From NCBI GenBank assembly GCA_002347815.1, contig DDXV01000070.1, positions 1-12,119 on the forward strand: a stretch of DNA of 12,119 nucleotides, in the 5' to 3' direction. This DNA comes from Syntrophaceae bacterium UBA2251 (GTDB lineage Bacteria; Desulfobacterota; Syntrophia; Syntrophales; UBA2251). The notes under the pieces are model-generated. The model was given only the letters and a program-made list of their open reading frames with translations. It had not been told where the DNA came from and searched no databases. The position numbers were made by a program, and so were the translations under genes. Shown in pieces: positions 1 to 7,129 of the stretch (the first letter of the stretch is position 1; each line of letters begins with the position of its first letter).

Positions 1-239
1 TTTTCGGACTTTTCAAAGAGCGATCTAAACATTATAAGGGGTTACAGTGACGAACCCGCAAACTGTTGTAGAAGAAAAGCTTGAGGGGCGCGAACCGTGG
101 TGTGGGTTTAGACCGCTTTTGTTTCCTGACAGGACGTCCCTGATAAGCACCAAAGCCTCCGATAAAGATACGGTAATAGTTCTTTCACAAAGATAAAGTT
201 AACCCTGGGCGCAGTTTCTTATGTCGATTCCCCGGCCCT

Positions 240-326
240 GGGGTTATCCATAACCAAGTCCCCACCTGCACTCAGCCCTTCGCTGGAGCGAGGAGGGCAG
301 GCGGGGACTTGGCTGTGGGTAACCCC
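240..326. repeat. 30-bp imperfect inverted repeat (long stem-loop)
   Basis: The left arm is 240-269 and the right arm 297-326. They match at 26 of 30 positions, and all four differences are transitions, so two of the four remain G-T wobble pairs on either strand. The 27-base interval holds a nested hairpin, TCGCT (280-284) with AGCGA (287-291). The structure is too long and too far from any stop codon to be an ordinary terminator, and no run of T follows it. It could be the core of a MITE-like element, a structured IS end or a structured RNA. It is not an integron attC site, because the GTT/AAC core elements are in the wrong orientation. Confidence 0.75.
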
Positions 327-503
327 GTCGTAAGCCATGAATGTGCACCTTACGCCATCATTTTACGTGACCATTCTTCCCTCAATTATCGTGTCCACTC
401 TCATCCGAGGACCGTCTGGAGTTGGCATTGAGCTATTCTCTCCATGGGGGGGAACATACAAGGGGGGGCACAAACTCTTTTCGATTAGCATCCTCCCTAC
501 ACT

Positions 504-525
504 ATCTCATCGGTGCCTATGAGAT
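504..525 (-). other. Hairpin just downstream of the antitoxin-like gene
   Basis: A perfect 7-bp stem, ATCTCAT (504-510) with ATGAGAT (519-525), encloses an 8-base loop. It begins five bases beyond the stop codon of the antitoxin-like gene on the minus strand. No T-run follows it in that direction, so it does not look like a classic intrinsic terminator. It may stabilise the 3' end of the message or be chance. Confidence 0.4.
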
Positions 526-529
526 GCCT

Positions 530-751
530 TCAGGTTCTGTCGTCATTAGCGTCTTCCCTGGCGAAATCCCGGAGTTTCCCGCCGCAGAGATAGGTCTTGA
601 ACTTCAAGATCTTTTTCTTTCCGGGAATTGTCACCCGCTTTCGCTTTTCCTCCAGGAAGGTGATCAGGACCCTGGCTTCGCTCACGGGAATCTTCTCTCC
701 CTGGGGGATGATCCTCCCGTCTTTATAGAGCGCTTCGATGGTTCTATGCAT
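530..751 (-). CDS. Antitoxin-like small protein (DUF104/AF2212 style), no toxin partner seen
   Basis: A 73-residue basic protein. Its N-terminal half (TIEALYKDGRIIP, then PVSEARVLITFLEE at about 22-35) has the pattern of small beta-rich antitoxins of the DUF104/VapB-like kind, which pair with PIN-domain toxins. The C-terminal half (KFKTYLCGGKLRDF, about 50-63) would be the toxin-wrapping tail. GAGGGG lies just before the ATG as a close-spaced ribosome binding site. In such pairs the toxin normally follows at once. Here the only overlapping start (ATG inside the last codons) reads nine codons to a stop, and no PIN protein follows. The gene is separated from the HEPN/MNT operon by a hairpin at 802-818. 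The family call is from general resemblance. A DNA-binding or unrelated small protein is possible. Confidence 0.55.
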   Translation of the reverse strand: MHRTIEALYKDGRIIPQGEKIPVSEARVLITFLEEKRKRVTIPGKKKILKFKTYLCGGKLRDFAREDANDDRT

Positions 752-794
752 AACCCCTCAACACATTGGCGCTGTTTAGGCGTCTTTTATGATT

Positions 795-818
795 GAAAAG
801 AATCGACGCTAAGTCGAT
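795..818 (-). terminator. Weak intrinsic terminator after the HEPN/MNT operon
   Basis: On the minus strand a 6-bp stem, ATCGAC with GTCGAT (802-807 and 813-818), has a 5-base loop and is followed by a T-rich stretch (TCTTTTC). It lies 25 bases beyond the stop codon of the 182-residue gene, where the operon should end. The short stem and interrupted T-run make it weak. Confidence 0.45.
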
Positions 819-842
819 GGAAATACAATACCCCGCACAACA

Positions 843-1391
843 TTAATCGGCAAATCCATATTCCGCCATCAGATCGTCCATGTCGTCGCCGACGCCCCAG
901 CCCCAGTTGTGCCCTTCGCGCCGCACGCGTTCGATCCGTTCCACAAAGGCTTTCCGTCGGTTTGGATCGAGAACCCGGATCGCCTTCATTGCCTGCTCGA
1001 ACATGCGCACCAAGGCGTCAAAGTAGCCCTCGTCGTCCATGCCGCAGCTTCCGAGAAAGTTCATGCAGGATTCGCAATAGAACACGGTAAGCTCTGCCAG
1101 ACCCTCGGGAAGGCCGATGGCTTTCCGGTAATCGGCAATCGCCTTCCTGGCATTGGCCACGGAAATATCGTCATTGCCCATCACATCGGGACAAACCCAG
1201 CTCTCGATGGCGACCTTGTAGGGTTTGAGTACGTCCTCGCCCAGCGCGAAGCGGGCATGCAGAAAAGCCTGATTGTCCTTATTGGCGGTGTAGAGGTCCT
1301 GAATCAGACCGATCAGCGCCGGCCGGTCGAACTCGGTAAGCCGGCTTTTGAGGTCGCTCCAGGTCGGTTCCTTCTTGCGGGATATTTTCAT
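843..1391 (-). CDS. Uncharacterised protein attached to the HEPN/MNT pair
   Basis: A soluble, mostly helical protein of 182 residues. I have a sense of a widespread hypothetical family with this shape (PTWSDLKSRL at 9-18, a leucine-rich helix around 22-36, FLHARF at 43-48, DISVANARKAI at 75-85), but I can attach no function. Visible features are a small cysteine cluster (C106, C109, C116) in the middle and an acidic glycine-rich tail (GWGVGDDMDDL, about 165-175). It has no signal peptide or membrane segment. I chose the ATG at 1391. A GTG at 1418 in the same frame, only four bases after the MNT stop, is an alternative giving 191 residues, and neither has a strong ribosome binding site. It is the last gene of the HEPN/MNT transcription unit, so it could be a third component or a passenger. 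Confidence 0.8.
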   Translation of the reverse strand: MKISRKKEPTWSDLKSRLTEFDRPALIGLIQDLYTANKDNQAFLHARFALGEDVLKPYKVAIESWVCPDVMGNDDISVANARKAIADYRKAIGLPEGLAELTVFYCESCMNFLGSCGMDDEGYFDALVRMFEQAMKAIRVLDPNRRKAFVERIERVRREGHNWGWGVGDDMDDLMAEYGFAD

Positions 1392-1422
1392 GGCGTCGCA
1401 GTATTTCTGAGGAGGCACCGGA

Positions 1423-1752
1423 TCAATGGGCGATCTCGATGCCGTTCTTCACGATATGGCTCAGCAGGGTGCCCGGCTCGGCCTTTCTAACCTGCGACGG
1501 GGCAAACCCCAGGACATCCAGCGGGCGTTCGATGTCCCATGCCGCCTTGCCCAGATAGCCCGCCCGGTCCCAGAGACTCATCTTCTCGAAAAGCGGCGAT
1601 ACGACCGCCAGATCCACGTCGCTGTCCGTGCCTGAATCGCGGCGTGCCTGCGATCCGAAGAGGTAGATGCTCTCCACCGGCACGCCGAGCGCCCGGAGGT
1701 TGGCCGCGTACCGGGCGACTATTCGTTTGATTTCAGCTGTTGCTTTAGCCAT
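1423..1752 (-). CDS. MNT-type minimal nucleotidyltransferase (MntA-like antitoxin)
   Basis: A 109-residue member of the minimal nucleotidyltransferase (pol beta) fold. The signature GSQAR...DSDVD is complete: G33 and S34, ten residues, then D45-x-D47, which fits the GSx10DxD motif known from MntA antitoxins. A third acidic residue, D79 in RPLDVL, completes the expected metal-binding triad. In characterised HEPN/MNT modules (for example MntA-HepT of Shewanella) this protein adds AMP groups to the HEPN partner and silences it. Here its start overlaps the end of the HEPN gene by 34 bp, so the two are translationally coupled with the HEPN protein first. Motifs are intact, so activity is expected. 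The antitoxin role is inferred from the family. Confidence 0.9.
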   Translation of the reverse strand: MAKATAEIKRIVARYAANLRALGVPVESIYLFGSQARRDSGTDSDVDLAVVSPLFEKMSLWDRAGYLGKAAWDIERPLDVLGFAPSQVRKAEPGTLLSHIVKNGIEIAH

Positions 1753-2114
1753 TTGATCAGCCTTTTCGTTTCGCTCAGCATCCGCTTTGCCGTCTCCTGG
1801 TTGAACTCCTTGGACAGCAGCCGGAGATCCTCGGGATAGCGGGTTGCGACACTGACATTATCGATTCTCTGGAAGAAATCACTCAATGGGTCAGGAAGAG
1901 CCAACCCGATTTTCTGCGCCAGATGGATCAGGTTGTGGATCTTGGGAGGCGTTTCTTCAGGATCCTTTTGTGCCAGGATCGCCTTTAGCATCTTTTCAAT
2001 CGCCAGATGGCACATGAAGACGACATAGAGATACCGGCCCGCCTTATACATGGCCTCCGCGGTCCGGAGATCGTAGTTTGATGTTGCCTCCCAGTTTTTG
2101 ACAACCCGATTCAT
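1719..2114 (-). CDS. HEPN-domain protein, partner of the MNT protein
   Basis: A 131-residue all-helical protein with the HEPN pattern: an N-terminal helix (NYDLRTAEAMYKAGRY, 13-28), the core helix VVFMCHLAIEKMLKAIL (31-47), then PPKIHNLIHLAQ (56-67) and a conserved-looking TRYPEDL (91-97). HEPN proteins of toxin-antitoxin and CRISPR systems usually cut RNA with an Rx4-6H motif. I cannot find that spacing anywhere here, and the RYP sequence sits where the motif would be expected. It belongs to the PF05168-like branch often paired with nucleotidyltransferases. It may be a non-nucleolytic HEPN or use other residues. GGAG lies close before the ATG, and a promoter at 2146-2174 drives it. It overlaps the MNT gene by 34 bp. 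Confidence 0.88.
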   Translation of the reverse strand: MNRVVKNWEATSNYDLRTAEAMYKAGRYLYVVFMCHLAIEKMLKAILAQKDPEETPPKIHNLIHLAQKIGLALPDPLSDFFQRIDNVSVATRYPEDLRLLSKEFNQETAKRMLSETKRLIKWLKQQLKSNE

Positions 2115-2145
2115 GCGCTTCTCCGAACGGCCTATGTTTGTTCGT

Positions 2146-2174
2146 ACTCTAAGTAAAATTCATCCATATGTCAA
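2146..2174 (-). promoter_or_regulatory. Sigma70-like promoter for the HEPN/MNT operon
   Basis: On the minus strand a perfect -35 TTGACA (2169-2174) is separated by exactly 17 bases from TAGAGT (2146-2151; 4 of 6 matches to TATAAT). Transcription would start near 2139, some 25 bases before the HEPN start codon. A small dyad in the leader, CGAAC (2124-2128) with GTTCG (2140-2144), touches the ribosome binding site and could partly hide it. That is speculative. Confidence 0.65.
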
Positions 2175-2209
2175 TGATAATAGATTCTTTTTCACGCGCA
2201 TGGCCGGGA

Positions 2210-2590
2210 TCAGCCGAACTGGTACCCCATCTGCACCCAATAGTGCCAATCTTCCACCGCCTGCTGGGTTTGCTCGTCGGCTGCATTACCCACGCTAAGT
2301 TGGGATAATGGAACTGCCAGCCTACCTTTGCCCCGGCGGATCATAACGAACATTTCTTTTTCGCACTCCTCTTCGGGCGCCATCTTGAGGACCTCGACCG
2401 CATCTTGAAGCTGCAAGGGCGAGGTCGCGCGCTTTGCGCTGCAAGCGGCGGTAAATGGAAACCGAAGCTTCTCTTCCAGGTAGTAATACCACCCCATCGC
2501 TTGTTCTTCGGGGCCGTAGGCATCGACGATGATCTCCATGGCGATGCGTTCTTCCCGTTCATCATTCGGTTTGGGTTTTGTCTTGGCCAT
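2210..2590 (-). CDS. CcbP-family calcium-binding protein
   Basis: A 126-residue acidic cytosolic protein that I recognise as the CcbP family, first described as a calcium-binding protein in heterocystous cyanobacteria. Recognisable blocks are EIIVDAYGPEEQAMGWYYYLEEKL (19-42, read as the conserved N-terminal half), FPFTA (45-49), the acidic MAPEEECEKEMFV (70-82), LAVPLSQL (91-98) and AVEDWHYWVQMGY (111-123). In the characterised member, surface acidic clusters hold calcium. There is no EF-hand. AAGG lies at a suitable distance before the ATG. It follows the 224-residue gene after 72 bases containing a hairpin (2618-2640). Its role next to a restriction operon is unknown, and calcium binding is inferred from the family only. 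Confidence 0.85.
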   Translation of the reverse strand: MAKTKPKPNDEREERIAMEIIVDAYGPEEQAMGWYYYLEEKLRFPFTAACSAKRATSPLQLQDAVEVLKMAPEEECEKEMFVMIRRGKGRLAVPLSQLSVGNAADEQTQQAVEDWHYWVQMGYQFG

Positions 2591-2617
2591 ATAGCACCTT
2601 AGAGAGAATAAAGTTGA

Positions 2618-2640
2618 TCTGCCGCAGGCTTGCGGCCAGA
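2618..2640 (-). other. Intergenic hairpin between the 224-residue gene and the ccbP-like gene
   Basis: The arms TCTG plus CCGCA (2618-2626) pair with TGCGG and CAGA (2631-2635, 2637-2640) around a 4-base loop, with one bulged C. No clear T-run follows on the minus strand, so it is at best an attenuator or a mRNA-stability element within the operon. Confidence 0.4.
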
Positions 2641-2662
2641 GTGCAGCTTGTGACTGGCTGAA

Positions 2663-3337
2663 CTAAGATTCGAGCGGCCGTGAAGATTCTCCAGCTCCCT
2701 CCTCTTCATCGGCTATCAGCGAGTCGATGATCTTTCGCTTGGCGGTTTCAGGTCCGAACAACTCCCGGAGGGCCTGATATGCCTCGAAGCCATCGGGACT
2801 CGTGGAATAATAAAAATCTTTGGCAAGTTCGGTAAAGGTCTCCAGGTTTCCCTGCTCGATACAGGCCCGGGTATAATGGGTAATGAGCAGCGTGAGACTA
2901 TTTTCGAACTCGTGAAAGAAAGCCAGGTCGGAAAGAAGATCGATCCTGCCGGGATAGTTGTCCAGGCCGTAGAGCAAAAGGGATTTGAGATGCTTGTTGG
3001 CGGCCTTGTAGTATTTTCTGATCAAGGGATAATTGGGTTGCTCTGCGGCCTTTTCCTGGGAGTAGCCGGCAAAAATTTCCTCGGACAAGGGCTTCCGGCC
3101 TTCAAAATAGGCGACGAGATCCCGTTGACGCTGGTTTACGGGCTGCGCATTCCTTTCTTCGCGTTCCTCTTCGTTGGTTTCGTCTTCGCAGTACGCAAAG
3201 CCGAGTTTCTCCATTTCGGCTATGTGGTCGCGGGGATGGGTGCGAAAGATTTCGTTCACCTTGTCGCGGATGATTTCGGATTGCAATCTCTCGTAGTCTT
3301 CAAGGACAGGATCGTTGTCTTTTTTCTTTCTCATCAC
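2663..3337 (-). CDS. Unrecognised helical protein, hsd operon tail
   Basis: A 224-residue soluble protein that I do not recognise. Residues 1-65 are highly charged and probably partly disordered (a basic start, then an acidic run around 51-62). From about 104 it becomes a series of amphipathic helices with the aromatic spacing of a TPR-like or HEAT-like repeat fold: PLIRKYYKAANKHLKSLL (104-121), RIDLLSDLAFFHEF (131-144), LTLLITHYTRACIEQG (148-163). The tail is acidic (EEEGAGES). There are no membrane segments and no catalytic motif I can name. The longest form starts with GTG at 3337, eight bases after AGGAG. An ATG follows at once at 3334. It comes 35 bases after the DUF6933-like gene, so the two are probably co-transcribed. 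A protein-binding adaptor is the most I would infer. Confidence 0.75.
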   Translation of the reverse strand: MMRKKKDNDPVLEDYERLQSEIIRDKVNEIFRTHPRDHIAEMEKLGFAYCEDETNEEEREERNAQPVNQRQRDLVAYFEGRKPLSEEIFAGYSQEKAAEQPNYPLIRKYYKAANKHLKSLLLYGLDNYPGRIDLLSDLAFFHEFENSLTLLITHYTRACIEQGNLETFTELAKDFYYSTSPDGFEAYQALRELFGPETAKRKIIDSLIADEEEGAGESSRPLES

Positions 3338-3372
3338 CCTGATTGCTCCTGTTTCCCTATTCGGACCCGCCC

Positions 3373-3948
3373 CTACCCTTTGGGAGCGGCGGGTCTGACC
3401 TGATTGAGATAGAACACGTTATTCGCCTTTTGCCCATGAACGGTGGGCTCCCCCTCCTGCCGAAGCATTTCCTGAAAGACGGTTTTGGGGGAACGGTATT
3501 TCAGATAGGACAGCGGCGTTTCATTCAGGTAATAAGAAACAGTAAAGAGCGTCTGCTGCCCTTCTTGAAGGCGGATCTTGGATTGGAAGATGAGATCATT
3601 CATGGAGCCCAGGATGTGCCGGTCGGTGATCTTGACAAAGGCGGCATCCTGATCCGGCGAGGGCAGGCCCCCGGCCACACTCGGCTGCTGTCCTTGCCCG
3701 GACAAAAAGGCTTGTAGGCTGTCGCTGAGCGCCTGAACGAACTGCCTATCCATCGTGATCCCCCGCCCAGGCATGACCAGGGAGTAGAGCGAGGCGGTGT
3801 TGGTCGTCAGGATATATTGCGTGCGCTGTACCGTGAACAAATGGGCATGCCAGTCCAGCAGGGGTGGCATCCCCTTATCGTGGGGAAGGGAGGTCAGGGG
3901 ATCGAGGCCGATTTTTCTAGCCAGTTTTGCCGTAAGTCGAAAGATCAT
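3373..3948 (-). CDS. DUF6933-like protein downstream of hsdR
   Basis: A 191-residue protein. Its first 60 residues (MIFRLTAKLARKIG, then DWHAHLFTVQRTQYIL and TTNTASLYSLV) match my memory of the family catalogued as DUF6933, in which a short beta-rich domain carries the conserved W-H-A-x-L-F core. Its function is unknown. The rest (about 70-191) is less distinctive and has a glutamine/glycine-rich linker around 82-98. The frame stays open upstream to 4017, inside hsdR, but the conserved family start is at the ATG at 3948, 16 bases after the hsdR stop, so I use that. The ribosome binding site is weak, so translation may depend on hsdR read-through. I recalled the domain name and could not check it. 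Confidence 0.75.
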   Translation of the reverse strand: MIFRLTAKLARKIGLDPLTSLPHDKGMPPLLDWHAHLFTVQRTQYILTTNTASLYSLVMPGRGITMDRQFVQALSDSLQAFLSGQGQQPSVAGGLPSPDQDAAFVKITDRHILGSMNDLIFQSKIRLQEGQQTLFTVSYYLNETPLSYLKYRSPKTVFQEMLRQEGEPTVHGQKANNVFYLNQVRPAAPKG

Positions 3949-3964
3949 TAGGATAACAATCCCT

Positions 3965-6900
3965 TCACGCCGCTGCATAAATGCTGCGGCCGGCGCCGTA
4001 GTAAGCGTCACAGACATGCTGGAAAATGGCCGTTGTCTTTTGCTCGAACAGGTCCGGCGTATAGACCCTTGGCAGGCCCTTATCCAGGAGCTTTTCGATG
4101 GTGACGCGCACCTCGGCCCGGGCCTGTTGCCGTTTGCGCCAATCGAGCACCAGCTTGCCCGCCTTCAGCGTGGCCAGCAAATCCCTGGCGGTGGCCTTGA
4201 CCTTCTCCCGGTCCGCGTCGCTCATAGCGATCTGCGGCTTGGTCAGGAGGTCGAAGAGCGCCAGCTCCTCTTCGCTCAGTTGCTCACCCACGCCCCGCTG
4301 TTCCTCTTCGTTGAGGCTTTGGGCAAAGGCCACAAGCTGTTGAAATAACTCCTCGGCGTTGAGGCTGCCCGCGTTGTAGGCGTCGATCATGGCCTGGAAT
4401 TGCTCCAGATAATCCATGCGGGTGCGGTTCTGCCGCACCATGACCATGAGTTTCTGCGCGACCGTTCCCTTGAGTTTCTCGTTCAAAGTGCGCCTGCGGC
4501 CCGTCTTGAACTTCTCGGCCAGCTTCTCGAAGTCTATTTTACTCAGATCAAGCCAATGATCGGCGTCAAAGGGTGAGCTTGGTTCGCGGATCACGTAACC
4601 CTCGGTGGCAATCGACTGATCGAGGAGCCCTTCCACCTGCTGCATGGCCTGGGAGATGTCCGCCGGCCGTGTCAGCGCACGGATTTTGTCGGCGATCACT
4701 TGGATGGGCGACACCTCGGCGGCAAATTCCAGCGCCGCCGGGTCGGGCAGCACGGCCTTGTAGAGCCGCAGAACCGTGTTGGTCAGATCGAGATAGCGGA
4801 GCTTGATCTCTTCGGAGGCGACCAGCGCCTCCACGGCGTCATCGAGCAAAGCGACGCGGGCAAATCCCTCAGCGGCCTGGATGGCCGAAAGGTTTACCCC
4901 GTGCTCCTGGCATAAACCCCGGGTCTCCGCCAAGGCCTGACGAAGAGCCGCCACCAATGCCGACTTGTCTTCGACCGGCTTATTGCCGCCCGCCGTACCG
5001 CCGGCCCCATAGATGGCCAGCGCCCGTTCCAGGTTGCGGAACACCCCGGCATAGTCAACGATCAGGCCGCTCACCTTGCCGGGATAGACCCGGTTGGCCC
5101 GGGCGATGGTCTGCATCAGGGTGTGGTTGCGCATCGGTTTGTCGAGATAGAGGGTCGAGCAGCTCGGCACATCGAAACCGGTCATCCACATGGCGCAAAC
5201 AAAGACCAGCCGGAAGGGGTCTTCGGGATCCTTGAACTTCGTTTCCAAATCCTCATCGACCATACGCTCGCGGTGCGGTCGGATGTCGAGCCCTTTTTCG
5301 CTCATCTCGGCAATCTCGTTCTGCCCCTGGGAGACGACCACCGCCATATCGGTTTCCTTCATCCGGACGATCTGCGCTTCGATCTCCCGCCGGGCTTCGC
5401 CATCCGCCCCGGCCACCTCCGCCTGCAACGTCGCAATCTTTTCGCTCCAATACTTCTTCACCTTGTCGTACATGCGGACAGCCGTGGCCTTGTCGATGCA
5501 GATCATCATGGCCTTGCCTTGGAAGCCCCGCCCCGTGAAATGTGCTACCAGGTCCTTGGCCACCGCTTCCAGACGGTCGTCGCGGGTGATCAGGTGGTAC
5601 TCCCGGGCGAACTCCCGTTCCAGCTTCTTCTCCTGCTCCTCGTCGAGTTCCGCCGCCTCCAGGAGGCGTTCCATATCCTCGTTCAGGTTGTCGTTGACCA
5701 GTTGCAGCTCCGGGATGCGGTTTTCGTAGTAGAGCGGGACGGTCGCGCCGTCGGCCACCGACTGCTGGAAGTCGTAGACGCTGACGTAATCGCCGAAGAC
5801 CTGCCGGGTCTTCTCCTCGCCCACGATCAGGGGCGTGCCGGTGAAGGCCAGAAAGGCGGCGTTGGGCAGGGCCGTGCGCATGTTGAGCGCCAGGGTGTCG
5901 TATTGGCTGCGGTGTGCCTCGTCGGTGATGACGATGATGTCGGACCGCTCCGAGAGGACCGGATGCGTTTCGCCCTGCTCGGTGCGGAACTTGTGGATCA
6001 GGGTGAAGACGTAGCGGTGATCCTCGCTGAGCAACTGCCGCAGGTGCTTGCTGCTTTCCGCCTGGGTGTGGTTTTCCGTCACCACCCCCGCCGAGGCAAA
6101 GTGCTTGTAGATTTGCCCATCCAGCTCCTGCCGATCCGTGACGACCACGAAGGTCCAGTTGCCCGGCAGCTTGCGCAGCACCTTCTGGGCGAAGAACATC
6201 ATGGCCACGCTCTTCCCGCTGCCCTGGGTGTGCCAGAACACCCCCAGCTTGCCTTCCCGCTGTCGGATGTCAGCCAGGGCCGTGAGCGCATTGTTGACGC
6301 CCAAATACTGGTGGTTCTTGGCCGTCAGCTTGATCAGGCCGCCGGGGACCTCCTGAAAGAGGCAGAAGTTTTCCACCAGATCCAGAAACCGCGCCGGGTT
6401 GCAGACGCCGTGCAGCATCGTCTCCAGCGACACCCGGCCCGCCTCGTCCTCGCTGCCTACCTTCTTCCATTCGGCGAAGTGTTCCCAGCCGGCGGTGATG
6501 CTGCCCACCCGGCTCTGGCTGCCGTTGGAAAGGACGATCAGGGCGTTGGGACAGAAAAGCTGCGGAATGGTGTCCTTGTAGTCCCGCAGGTTTCCGGTGA
6601 AGGCGGTCTCCAGGCGGCGGTGGGAGGCTTTGAGTTCGATGAACAGGAGCGGCAAGCCGTTGACGAAGCCCACCAGGTCGGCCCGCCGGGTGTGCATCTC
6701 TCCCGTGACCCAGAACTGCGAGCAGAGCAGGAAGTCGTTATGGGCCGGGTCGTCCCAGTCCAGCACCCGCACCACCTCTACCGTCTCGCCGTCGCCTTCG
6801 GGATCGGGACGGGGAACGCGCACCCCGTTCTTGAGGAGCTGATAGATCTCGCGATTGGCCGCCGCCGCGCTCATCCGGGACCGGTCGCGGGTCAGTTCCT

Positions 6901-7129
6901 CGATGGCCTGATGGACGGCCTCCGGCGAGGCCTCGGGATTGAGCTTCGGGAGCGCTTCCCGCAGGCGGGATTTCAGTACCACCTCATCCTTGGTTTCCCG
7001 GCCCAGACTGCTCGCGCCGTGGTCGAACTCGTGATAGGCGTTGACCGTCTGCCAGCCCAGCGCAGCCAGCAGGGCGATGGCCGGTCGTTCGATCAGGGCG
7101 TCTTCGGTATAGCCGGAGGGAGGGGTCAT
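3965..7129 (-). CDS. hsdR: Type I restriction endonuclease subunit R
   Basis: The motor and nuclease subunit of the type I restriction enzyme, 1054 residues, the usual full length. From the N-terminus: a PD-(D/E)xK nuclease domain with D151 and E165-L-K167 (ADLVGF...LFIELKAS); a superfamily 2 helicase motor with Walker A TQGSGKS (301-307), DEAH (403-406), motif III FTGTP (429-433), MWMTGFDVPS (647-656) and motif VI QTIARANRV (673-681); then a helical C-terminal region of the DUF3387 kind that docks on the methyltransferase. All key residues are intact. It would translocate DNA past an unmethylated target bound by HsdM and HsdS and cut at a distance. The start ATG overlaps the stop of the upstream AlbA_2 gene as ATGA, with AAGGAG about 8 bases before it. 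A long open frame on the opposite strand is only its codon-bias shadow. Confidence 0.97.
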   Translation of the reverse strand: MTPPSGYTEDALIERPAIALLAALGWQTVNAYHEFDHGASSLGRETKDEVVLKSRLREALPKLNPEASPEAVHQAIEELTRDRSRMSAAAANREIYQLLKNGVRVPRPDPEGDGETVEVVRVLDWDDPAHNDFLLCSQFWVTGEMHTRRADLVGFVNGLPLLFIELKASHRRLETAFTGNLRDYKDTIPQLFCPNALIVLSNGSQSRVGSITAGWEHFAEWKKVGSEDEAGRVSLETMLHGVCNPARFLDLVENFCLFQEVPGGLIKLTAKNHQYLGVNNALTALADIRQREGKLGVFWHTQGSGKSVAMMFFAQKVLRKLPGNWTFVVVTDRQELDGQIYKHFASAGVVTENHTQAESSKHLRQLLSEDHRYVFTLIHKFRTEQGETHPVLSERSDIIVITDEAHRSQYDTLALNMRTALPNAAFLAFTGTPLIVGEEKTRQVFGDYVSVYDFQQSVADGATVPLYYENRIPELQLVNDNLNEDMERLLEAAELDEEQEKKLEREFAREYHLITRDDRLEAVAKDLVAHFTGRGFQGKAMMICIDKATAVRMYDKVKKYWSEKIATLQAEVAGADGEARREIEAQIVRMKETDMAVVVSQGQNEIAEMSEKGLDIRPHRERMVDEDLETKFKDPEDPFRLVFVCAMWMTGFDVPSCSTLYLDKPMRNHTLMQTIARANRVYPGKVSGLIVDYAGVFRNLERALAIYGAGGTAGGNKPVEDKSALVAALRQALAETRGLCQEHGVNLSAIQAAEGFARVALLDDAVEALVASEEIKLRYLDLTNTVLRLYKAVLPDPAALEFAAEVSPIQVIADKIRALTRPADISQAMQQVEGLLDQSIATEGYVIREPSSPFDADHWLDLSKIDFEKLAEKFKTGRRRTLNEKLKGTVAQKLMVMVRQNRTRMDYLEQFQAMIDAYNAGSLNAEELFQQLVAFAQSLNEEEQRGVGEQLSEEELALFDLLTKPQIAMSDADREKVKATARDLLATLKAGKLVLDWRKRQQARAEVRVTIEKLLDKGLPRVYTPDLFEQKTTAIFQHVCDAYYGAGRSIYAAA

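Larger units (their letters stand above)
1..529. other. Gene-free left flank with repeats and possible mobile-element remnant
   Basis: No reading frame here has a convincing start, ribosome binding site and recognisable product on either strand. The stretch contains the long inverted repeat at 240-326, two related short motifs TTACGTGACCA (363-373) and TTATCGTGTCCA (386-397), a weaker relative TTACAGTGAC (42-51), two runs of seven G (446-452 and 462-468), and a hairpin at 504-525. The short direct motifs resemble the multiple terminal repeats I remember from IS21-family elements, but no istA or istB coding sequence is present. A decayed insertion-sequence end is therefore only a possibility. 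Confidence 0.4.

Noticed and set aside
240..326. Integron attC site
   Set aside because: The core-like GTT and AAC triplets are at the opposite ends from those of attC, and no integrase or cassette structure is seen.
1..529. PIN-domain toxin partner for the antitoxin-like gene
   Set aside because: Minus-strand frames after position 530 are short and lack the acidic residues and hydrophobic pattern of a PIN domain.
422..796. 124-codon plus-strand frame over the antitoxin-like gene
   Set aside because: It has no ribosome binding site or recognisable domain and crosses both G7 tracts. The minus-strand protein fits a small antitoxin better.
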